Shown: in pieces, positions 23,157 through 28,649 of the stretch
How positions within the stretch are numbered: position 1 is the stretch's first letter
Layout: each line of letters starts with the position of its first letter
Assembly (NCBI GenBank): GCA_031296355.1
Contig: JARLFX010000235.1
Span: 1-28,649, forward strand
DNA from: Acidobacteriaceae bacterium
Lineage (GTDB): Bacteria; Acidobacteriota; Terriglobia; Terriglobales; Acidobacteriaceae
Reading direction: 5' to 3'
Length of the DNA: 28,649 nucleotides
Notes under the pieces: model-generated
The model's input: only the letters and a program-made list of their open reading frames with translations
Told to the model about the DNA's origin: nothing
Database searches by the model: none
Translations under genes and position numbers: made by a program

Positions 23157-23312
23157 GTCATTCTGAGCGCAGCGAAGAATCTGCTTCTCGCTTTTGCATT
23201 TGTTTGTCATTCCGAAGCGAATCGTGCGGAATTTGCTTTTCGCTTATCCCGGCGGCAACCACTCAAGGAGAAAGTGTCATCCTTCGCGCCTTCGCGCGAA
23301 GGATCCCGAAGC
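23157..23312 (+). repeat. Ordered repeat cassette A-A'-A'', copy 1
   Basis: A at 23157, A' (GTCATTCCGAAGCG) at 23206, and A'' at 23276 with a perfect 11-bp stem ATCCTTCGCGC/GCGCGAAGGAT. It is followed by a CTTCCCACGACCC...CTTCCGCTGCCC tail to about 23350. The same order occurs at 24742 and 27790. The gap 23044-23431 holds nothing else. Confidence 0.85.
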
Positions 23313-23431
23313 TCTTCCCACGACCCACACCGCGTCAAGCTTCCGCTGCCCTAAAGCCCACGGTCTCTTACCTCAGCGCTGCCGCCGCCATCTTCCCAAC
23401 CTTCCTGCTACCATCTCAATTGGAGGATTCG

Positions 23432-23638
23432 ATGGATCAACCTGCCAACACGGCCCGCCGCAACGAAGACATTGCACTCGATCTGCTCAAATTCGTTGCC
23501 ACCACGGCCAACGTCGCCCGCACCCCCGCAGCCGCCACGGTCGGCTTTGCTGCTCCCACCGCAGCCAAAGGCGAAGACCTCGTCGGTCATCTGCTGGAGC
23601 TCTATACTCGCTGCCTCCATGCGGTAGAGGGCAAGTAA
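23432..23638 (+). CDS. Small protein of unknown function upstream of the oxidoreductase
   Basis: 68 residues from ATG 23432, with a textbook GGAGG five bases upstream; the frame is open earlier but only through repeat sequence. It is composed of two amphipathic helices (NEDIALDLLKFVATTANVAR and EDLVGHLLELYTRCLHAVEG) joined by an Ala/Thr-rich linker. There is no signal peptide or metal motif. It ends 10 bases before the oxidoreductase start, so the two are co-transcribed and probably coupled. I do not recognise a family. Confidence 0.65.
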   Translation: MDQPANTARRNEDIALDLLKFVATTANVARTPAAATVGFAAPTAAKGEDLVGHLLELYTRCLHAVEGK

Positions 23639-23648
23639 GCCGCCGGCA

Positions 23649-24686
23649 GTGCCAAGCCAGAATCCAATTCGTATAGCCGTCATCGGTGCAGGCTCCTTCG
23701 GCCGCAACCACTTGCGCGTCTATCGCGAACTCCAGGCCTCCGGCGCTGTCACCCTCGCTGCCGCGGTAGATTCCAACCCCGCCGTCACCTCCACCATCGC
23801 TGCGGAATATGGCATCCCCACCTTTAACAGCATTGAAGATTTTCTTGCCGCCGGTCTCGGCGTCACCGCCGCCTCGCTCTGTGTGCCTACCGTGCACCAC
23901 AGTCGCCTCGGCTGCCAGTTGCTCGCCGCCGGCCTTGATCTGCTCGTCGAGAAGCCCATCGCCTCCTCGCTGGCAGAGGCAGACGCGCTCATCGCCGCTG
24001 CCGCCGCCGGTGGCCGCATCCTGCAGGTCGGCCACCTCGAACGCTTCAACCCCGCCGTCACCGCCGCTCTCCCTCTACTGCACCGGCCCATGTTCTTTGA
24101 GGCGCACCGCCTCAGCATCTTTACCCCGCGCTCGCTCGATGTCGATGTGGTCCTCGACCTCATGATTCACGATCTCGATATCGTGCTCAGCTTTGTCCCG
24201 TCTGAGGTGGTAGAGATTCGCGCCGTCGGCCTGCCCGTCCTCTCGCCCAAAACCGACATCGCCAACGTGCGCTTAGAATTCGCCAACGGCTGCGTGGCCA
24301 ACTTCACCGCCAGCCGCGTCAGCACCGAGCGCGTGCGCAAGCTGCGCTTCTTCCAGCCCCAGCAATACTTCTCCATCGACTTCGCTCACCGCGAACTGCT
24401 CTACATCGATGTCTCCGCCAGCGCCGCACTCACTCCCACGCAGCTTGCCCTGCTCGCCGCCGCCACGCCCGGCACGCACCCCTCCATGGGCCTCGCCCTC
24501 AGCAAAGTCCCGGTCGAAGCGAAGGAGCCGCTGATCCTGGAGCTTGAATCGTTTGTAGACTCAGTGCGCCATCGCACCCCGCCGTGTGTCACCGGCCACG
24601 CTGCCCGCGCCGCCTTGGCCGTAGCCTTCCAGATCAACAATGCCATCGCCGCCCACGCCGCCAAAACCGGCATCACCCACAGCTAA
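23649..24686 (+). CDS. Gfo/Idh/MocA family NAD(P)-dependent oxidoreductase
   Basis: 345 residues with a GTG start. The Rossmann domain begins IRIAVIGAGSFGRNHLRVY, with the nucleotide-binding GxGxxG. The conserved LLVEKPIAS motif carries the family Lys-Pro pair. The C-terminal sheet domain contains LDLMIHDLDIVLSFV and NVRLEFANGCVANFTASR. Family members oxidise or reduce sugars and sugar nucleotides. The HDLD and CVANFTASR pattern resembles enzymes encoded near lipid A genes (UDP-GlcNAc 3-dehydrogenase, GnnA-like), but no lpx gene is in this window, so substrate is left open. Complete length. Confidence 0.85.
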   Translation: MPSQNPIRIAVIGAGSFGRNHLRVYRELQASGAVTLAAAVDSNPAVTSTIAAEYGIPTFNSIEDFLAAGLGVTAASLCVPTVHHSRLGCQLLAAGLDLLVEKPIASSLAEADALIAAAAAGGRILQVGHLERFNPAVTAALPLLHRPMFFEAHRLSIFTPRSLDVDVVLDLMIHDLDIVLSFVPSEVVEIRAVGLPVLSPKTDIANVRLEFANGCVANFTASRVSTERVRKLRFFQPQQYFSIDFAHRELLYIDVSASAALTPTQLALLAAATPGTHPSMGLALSKVPVEAKEPLILELESFVDSVRHRTPPCVTGHAARAALAVAFQINNAIAAHAAKTGITHS

Positions 24687-24741
24687 TCGCCCGCTAGCCG
24701 CACATCTCGTCCACCAATAATTTGTCATCCCACAAATAATT

Positions 24742-24916
24742 GTCATCCTGAGCGAAGCGAAGGACCTGCTTCTTCTTTTGTTGTTGCTTTTCTTTGTCAT
24801 TCCGAAGCGAAGCGCGCGGAATCTGCTTTTCGCTTATACCGGCACCAATCTCATCCGCACACCCACGAAATGAAAAAGTGTCATCCTGAGCGCGCTTTTG
24901 CGCGAAGGATCCCGAA
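24742..24916 (+). repeat. Ordered repeat cassette A-A'-A'', copy 2
   Basis: A at 24742, A' at 24796 and A'' at 24880 (CGCGC TTTT GCGCG inner stem). The TCTTCCCACAACCCATG...CTTCCGCTGCACC tail runs to about 24965. It lies after the oxidoreductase. The remainder of the gap to 25147 has only a CCGTCGTATCCGTCGTATCC direct duplication near 25105. Confidence 0.85.
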
Positions 24917-25147
24917 GGTCTTCCCACAACCCATGTACTGTCAACCTTCCGCTGCACCGCAGCCCATGGTCTCGCATCCAGGGCTCGAAATCTAAGCTGT
25001 CAAGTGAATGCGAAGCGCGAACCGCCTCTCCGCGCAGCCAAAAGAAATCCGCACAGACCCCATGCGAATCACCGATTCAAAGTTTTTGTTTTTAATCCCC
25101 AGAATCCGTCGTATCCGTCGTATCCGTGCTGAGCTTTTTGCCCTGCA

Positions 25148-26041
25148 TCACATCATCTTCTGTGTAGGCACATTATCCGGGATCTTCAGCTCAAACTGCT
25201 CATCGCCCATCTTCTGGTTCAGTGTCAGTTTGTTCACTGTCATCTTGATCTGGTACTCATCCAGCGGCCGCTTGATCGTCAGCTCCGTCGGCATCTGCAC
25301 ATCGCCGAACAGCTCATACTTGTCATACGTCGTAACCGTTGCCAGCCGTCCCTGCTCGTCGTAGATGTCCTGCTGATAGGGCAGCAGCGTCGTGCGGTTG
25401 ATGTGGATCACCCGCAGCGTCTCCAGCTGGTTGCTCGTCCCTTTGCGCCGCAGGATGTTCAGGTCATAATCCAGCAGTTCCGTCGCATGCTTCCTGTCTT
25501 CGCTGATCAGCACCTGCGTGTCAGAGGTCATGGAGACCAGGTTGTCCCCCGAAATACCCCGCACCAGCAGCGAATCCCGGAAGATCGACGGCCTCAGGTT
25601 TTCCAGCGGATTCTTCGATGGCTCCGTGATCGTCTCCGTCCCCACGATCGCCCTGTTCTTCGCCTTGATGTACATCTTGAAGTCCGTACCGTTGCTCACC
25701 ATGTCCAGCGCCGTTGTATGCAGCACCGGCACCAGCAGCAGCACCCGCATGTCTGTCGGCTTGCGCAGCAGGATGTAGCCATTCATCGCCGTGTAGTCGG
25801 TTACATTGCCCGTCTTCGATCCGCCCACGCTGGCGGCGATCTCTACCGATGCGTTCAGCGACTGCACCGCATCAAACCGCTCGTTCACCAGCTTCACCAG
25901 CTGGTCCACGGTAGAGATCTGTACCACGGGCGTGGTCACGCGCAATACCGTGCGGTGGTGGGGCAAAAGACACCCCGTCAATGCTGGCATTACCAGCATC
26001 AGCGCGCCCAGCTTACAGAAGATGTTTCGCGTCAATCGCAC
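25148..26041 (-). CDS. Probable outer-membrane lipoprotein, LolA/LolB-like fold
   Basis: 297 residues, read from GTG 26041 (weak ribosome site). A lipoprotein signal peptide is clear: basic start, apolar LGALMLVMPALTGC with the lipobox LTGC. After a short linker comes the LolA-like pattern: FDAVQSLNASVEI, YILLRKPTDMRVLLLVP, DFKMYIKAKNRAIVG, then alternating strands to the end (TELTIKRPLDEYQIKMTVNK, DEQFELKIPDN). This fold binds lipid or lipoprotein acyl chains in LolA, LolB and DUF4292-type proteins. It lies 38 bases after mltG and probably shares its transcript. An envelope-assembly role is inferred; the exact family is not settled. Confidence 0.72.
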   Translation of the reverse strand: MRLTRNIFCKLGALMLVMPALTGCLLPHHRTVLRVTTPVVQISTVDQLVKLVNERFDAVQSLNASVEIAASVGGSKTGNVTDYTAMNGYILLRKPTDMRVLLLVPVLHTTALDMVSNGTDFKMYIKAKNRAIVGTETITEPSKNPLENLRPSIFRDSLLVRGISGDNLVSMTSDTQVLISEDRKHATELLDYDLNILRRKGTSNQLETLRVIHINRTTLLPYQQDIYDEQGRLATVTTYDKYELFGDVQMPTELTIKRPLDEYQIKMTVNKLTLNQKMGDEQFELKIPDNVPTQKMM

Positions 26042-26079
26042 AAGCTCACAGTATATCTATCTCTTGTAGGATCAGACGC

Positions 26080-27063
26080 TTAATGAGCAACTTGCGATTC
26101 AATACTATGGCGGTATTGCTGCACGTTCTCGCTCTGCTGTTTCAGGTCTTCCGCGAATACGCTGTGGCCCGCCGCATCACTCACAAAATAAAGGTACTTG
26201 GTCGTCGCCGGATGCAGCGCCGCCAGCAGCGAATCCCGCCCCGGATTGCATACCGGCCCCGGCGGCAGTCCAAGGTGTTTGTATGTGTTGTACAGCGACA
26301 GGCTGGCCAGGTCAGAAGCGTAGATCGTGCCCCGGTAACGATCCTCCAGCAGCGCCGCGTAGATGACCGAAGGATCCGTCTCCAGCGGCATGTTCCTGCG
26401 CATGCGGTTCTCAAACACGCCTGCGATCACCGGCCTCTCCGTGGCGACGCCCGTCTCCTTCTCCACCAGCGAAGCCATCGTCACAGCCTCCTGCACATCG
26501 GTCGTCAGCCCAATCTGCGCCGCCGTCTGCCGGAACCGGTGCACCATCGCCGCCACCATCTGCTCGTCCGTCGCATGTCGTGAGAAGTGGTACGTGTCCG
26601 GAAACAGGTAGCCCTCCAGGCTCTCCGCCTTCGGACTGAAATCCGCGATCAGCCCTGTCTGCGAGCGCGCTGCTGCCAGAAACCCTTCGCGCGTGCCCAG
26701 CCCCGCCGTCTGCGCCGCCTGCGCAATGTCGTAGAGGTTGTACCCGTCCGGCACGCTCAGCGCCACCGTGAACACGTCGCCCTTCACCAGCCGCGCATAG
26801 ATATGCAGCAGCGTATCCGGATGGTCAAACCGGTACTCGCCCGCTTTCAGCTTGCCGCCCTTGATCAGCCGCAGTATCTCGAATCCCCGCCGCGAGCGGA
26901 TCACGCCGCCTTCTTCCAGCGCCTGCGCTATCTCTGGTGTCCGCGTCCCCACGGGGATATCCACGAACGCTTCGTTGTACGTTCCGTAGGGAACATACAG
27001 CCGGTAGCACACGCCGCCCGTCACCAGCGCGGCCAGCAGAAACAGTATCGTCAGAAGTCGCAA
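26080..27063 (-). CDS. mltG: Endolytic murein transglycosylase MltG (YceG-like)
   Basis: 327 residues from TTG 27063, preferred because AGAGGG lies five bases upstream and it gives a compact membrane anchor (LLTILFLLAALVTGGVCY). A GTG at 27114 would add 17 residues. MltG cleaves nascent peptidoglycan strands in the inner membrane and limits glycan length. Features are a LysM-like region (VDIPVGTRTPEIAQAL, IRSRRGFEILRL), the signature ESLEGYLFPDTYHF, and ASLVEKETG with the catalytic Glu. NPGRDSLLAALHPATTKYLY is also typical. Next on the same strand is the lipoprotein gene; ruvX is divergent. This pairing of mltG and ruvX is common in bacteria, so this is a host gene and not a phage lysin. Confidence 0.94.
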   Translation of the reverse strand: MRLLTILFLLAALVTGGVCYRLYVPYGTYNEAFVDIPVGTRTPEIAQALEEGGVIRSRRGFEILRLIKGGKLKAGEYRFDHPDTLLHIYARLVKGDVFTVALSVPDGYNLYDIAQAAQTAGLGTREGFLAAARSQTGLIADFSPKAESLEGYLFPDTYHFSRHATDEQMVAAMVHRFRQTAAQIGLTTDVQEAVTMASLVEKETGVATERPVIAGVFENRMRRNMPLETDPSVIYAALLEDRYRGTIYASDLASLSLYNTYKHLGLPPGPVCNPGRDSLLAALHPATTKYLYFVSDAAGHSVFAEDLKQQSENVQQYRHSIESQVAH

Positions 27064-27195
27064 ATGTACCCTCTCCGCGAAGATTGTACCGTTTGAAGAC
27101 AAGAGCTTCAGCACGGATAAAACGAAAAAAATAGGATTTCAAGGACTCAGAGAATTTCTCCGGTGTAGAGCCCTTCGATCAAATCAATTGATTTT

Positions 27196-27230
27196 GTCAT
27201 TCCGCAGCGGAGCGCAGGAATCTGTTTTGT
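27196..27230 (+). repeat. Module A' repeat in the mltG-ruvX divergent region
   Basis: GTCATTCCGCAGCGGAGCGCAGGAATCTG has stem ATTCC/GGAAT. It is the only copy found between divergent genes, the others lying at gene ends or inside the phage module. Confidence 0.75.
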
Positions 27231-27297
27231 GTCTTTCACGATTTTAAGTTTTATCCGCCTTGATCCCGTACTTTCCGTCCCATCCGCGCTGAGTTTC

Positions 27298-27303
27298 TAT
27301 ACT
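27298..27303 (+). promoter_or_regulatory. Putative -10 element of ruvX
   Basis: TATACT lies 20 bases before the ATG at 27323. No clear -35 at normal spacing. Confidence 0.35.
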
Positions 27304-27322
27304 CAGCGGTACACTCTGGTAG

Positions 27323-27799
27323 ATGCCGATTTTGCCTGACCCAGCCATGCAGCGGATTATTGCCCTCGACGTTGGCGACCGCCGTATCGGCGTCGCCATC
27401 TCAGACGAGCTCGGCTACACCGCGCAGCCTCTCTTCACCCTGCACCGCACCACACGCCGCGCCGATGTGAAATCCCTCGGCCGCCTCCTCCGCAAGCACG
27501 CCTGCACCCACGTCGTTGTGGGCAATCCGCTCTACATGTCCGGCGATCAAAGCCCCCAGGCCACCAAAGCGCAGGAGTTTGCCGCCGCCCTCGCTGCCGA
27601 AACCAACGTCACCATTCACCTCTGGGACGAGCGTCTCACCACCACCCAGGCCCATCGCCAGCTTGACGACGCCGGCCACTCCGCTGACCGCCGCTCCCGC
27701 AAAGAGATCATCGACCAGGTCGCCGCCGTCCTCATCCTGCAATCCTTCCTCGAAGCCCAGCGCAACAGCGCCACCCACCCCACCGATCTGTCATTCTGA
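27323..27799 (+). CDS. ruvX: RuvX/YqgF Holliday-junction resolvase-like nuclease
   Basis: 158 residues. RNase H fold family; YqgF/RuvX acts in pre-16S rRNA 5' maturation and is classed as a putative Holliday junction resolvase. Key segments are IIALDVGDRRIGVAISDE (first catalytic Asp), HVVVGNPLYMSGDQSPQA, LWDERLTTTQAHRQL (catalytic Glu) and SRKEIIDQVAAVLILQSFLE (last Asp). The start could be ATG 27323 or ATG 27347. The stop codon TGA and the last residues (LSF) are contributed by module A at 27790, so the C-terminus has been set by a repeat. Divergent from mltG. Confidence 0.93.
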   Translation: MPILPDPAMQRIIALDVGDRRIGVAISDELGYTAQPLFTLHRTTRRADVKSLGRLLRKHACTHVVVGNPLYMSGDQSPQATKAQEFAAALAAETNVTIHLWDERLTTTQAHRQLDDAGHSADRRSRKEIIDQVAAVLILQSFLEAQRNSATHPTDLSF

Positions 27800-27961
27800 G
27801 CGCAGCGAAGAATCTGCTTCTCGTTTTGGTATTTGTTTGTCATTCCGAAGCGAAGCGCGCGGAATCTGGTTTTCGCTTTATATCAGCGTCAGTCCCATCT
27901 CGCTCTACCACTCAATTAGAAGGTGTCATCCTGAGCGCGCCTTTGCGCGAAGGATCCCGAA
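27790..27961 (+). repeat. Ordered repeat cassette A-A'-A'', copy 3
   Basis: A at 27790 (overlapping the end of ruvX), A' at 27839 and A'' at 27925 (CGCGCCTTTGCGCG inner stem), with a CCTCCCCGCAACCCATG...CTTCCGCTGCGCC tail to about 28005. The gap to greA (27800-28113) contains this cassette and the greA promoter. Confidence 0.86.
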
Positions 27962-28076
27962 GGCCTCCCCGCAACCCATGCGGTATCAGCCTTCCGCTGC
28001 GCCGAACCCCAGGGTCTTTTACCTCTGCCACCGAACATTGGAACGAACCGCGAACCACTCCCGCCGCTCCGCGTCG

Positions 28077-28082
28077 TATAAT
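28077..28082 (+). promoter_or_regulatory. -10 element of greA
   Basis: A consensus TATAAT lies 31 bases before the greA ATG. No good -35 is visible at 16-18 bp. Confidence 0.55.
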
Positions 28083-28113
28083 GAAAGGCCAAGCTCCACT
28101 TCCTCGATAAACC

Positions 28114-28611
28114 ATGACAGAACACATCAAAAAGAAGCTTCAGGAAGAGATCACTCTTCTTGAGCACGAGCTCACCACCGAGCTGCCCGCTGAGATCAAG
28201 AAAGCCGTCGCCCTCGGCGACCTCAGCGAAAACGCCGAATACCACATGGCCAAACAGCGCCAGGTTTTCGTCAACGCACGCCTCGGCCAGCTCAAAAAGC
28301 GCATGGCAGAGCTCTCGCTGGTCAATCTGGCCAACATCCCCCGCGATCGCGTCGCCTTCGGCGCCAGCATCGTCGTCTTCGATTCCACCAAGAACGAAGA
28401 GCTCACCTACAAGCTCGTCACCAGCGAAGAATCCGACGTCTCTCAGGGCCTGATCTCCACCACTTCGCCCATTGGCCGCGCCCTGGTCGGCAAGAAAGTC
28501 GGCGACGTCGCCATGGTCGTCACTCCCGGCGGCAGCCGCGAGCTCGAAGTCCTCAAGCTCACCACCATCCACGACCTCGCCGCCGAAGCAGCCGAACCCG
28601 CCGCCGAATAG
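28114..28611 (+). CDS. greA: Transcription elongation factor GreA
   Basis: 165 residues, the normal GreA length. It enters the RNA polymerase secondary channel and stimulates cleavage of backtracked RNA. The N-terminal coiled coil contains the loop ALGDLSENAEYH with the acidic tip residues (Asp, Glu) required for cleavage. The C-terminal FKBP-like domain has FGASIVVFDSTKNEE, the LISTTSPIGRALVGKKVGD motif and ends in a short Ala/Glu tail. Start is the ATG at 28114; the ribosome site is weak. Cytoplasmic housekeeping gene, probably monocistronic. Confidence 0.96.
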   Translation: MTEHIKKKLQEEITLLEHELTTELPAEIKKAVALGDLSENAEYHMAKQRQVFVNARLGQLKKRMAELSLVNLANIPRDRVAFGASIVVFDSTKNEELTYKLVTSEESDVSQGLISTTSPIGRALVGKKVGDVAMVVTPGGSRELEVLKLTTIHDLAAEAAEPAAE

Positions 28612-28630
28612 TTCAAACCAAACCACAAAC

Positions 28631-28649
28631 TGGGTGCCCCATATCTACG
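28631..28649 (+). repeat. Start of a GGGTGCCCCA-type hairpin module, cut by the window end
   Basis: GGGTGCCCCATATCTACG matches the head of modules C, D and G and lies just after greA. The rest is outside the window. Confidence 0.5.

Noticed and set aside
26080..27063. mltG as a prophage lysin
   Set aside because: It lies outside the module next to ruvX, is a membrane-anchored YceG-type enzyme and is a standard host gene.

Overview
The window is GC-rich (low 60s % by eye) and looks like an Acidobacteriota chromosome, most likely Terriglobia/Acidobacteriaceae. That placement is inferred from the style of the housekeeping genes, frequent GTG/TTG starts, leaderless-type signals and the dense dispersed GTCAT(T/C)CTGAGCG...GAA(G)GATCT repeats. 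It cannot be proved from this sequence alone. No rRNA, tRNA, CRISPR array or transposase was seen.

Layout. (1) 1-2181, host: the 3' end of a 2-oxo-acid dehydrogenase E2 gene (+), a perfect 38-bp bidirectional terminator, then a purE-purK operon (-) with an ATGA overlap and an apparently leaderless start. (2) 2263-21911, a phage-derived module, all on the minus strand. In transcription order it holds a zinc-ribbon protein, a sigma-region-4-like regulator, a small basic protein (candidate small terminase), a Sec-exported fibre-like protein, large terminase, a HipA-like kinase, a DUF3037 protein, portal, prohead protease, a coiled-coil scaffold candidate, major capsid protein, head-tail connector, two completion/tail proteins, a tail-tube candidate, a large tail-tip protein with a jelly-roll insert, and two small membrane proteins. 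The head and packaging genes look intact. No integrase, replication gene, tape measure or endolysin is visible. (3) 21912-22335, a relatively AT-rich control region with an HNH-like remnant and an operator-like dyad. (4) 22336-23043, a divergent XRE-HTH regulator whose S24-type C-terminus lacks the catalytic Ser. (5) 23432-28611, host genes: a small conserved-looking protein and a Gfo/Idh oxidoreductase (+), MltG and a LolA-like lipoprotein (-), RuvX/YqgF (+) and GreA (+).

Almost every intergenic gap, including most gaps inside the phage module, is filled by members of a modular hairpin-repeat system. Module A is a hairpin whose stem bases covary between about 31 copies. It is followed either by a pyrimidine-rich 18-bp tandem repeat plus a GGGCTTYAGCCC hairpin (module B), or by a linker ending in GGGTGCCCCA plus one of several interchangeable hairpins (C, D or G). 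Every copy I found lies in the same orientation, whatever the strand of the neighbouring gene. Several rho-independent terminators, two of them near-identical UUCG hairpins, divide the phage module into short transcription units.

Interpretation (inference): a long-resident, probably domesticated capsid/packaging cluster. It could be a defective prophage, a satellite-like element or a gene-transfer-agent-like particle. It carries a kinase/DUF3037 pair and is controlled by a regulator that probably cannot self-cleave. The two features most worth following up are the repeat architecture and the tape-measure-less module with its embedded HipA-like/DUF3037 pair and exported fibre.
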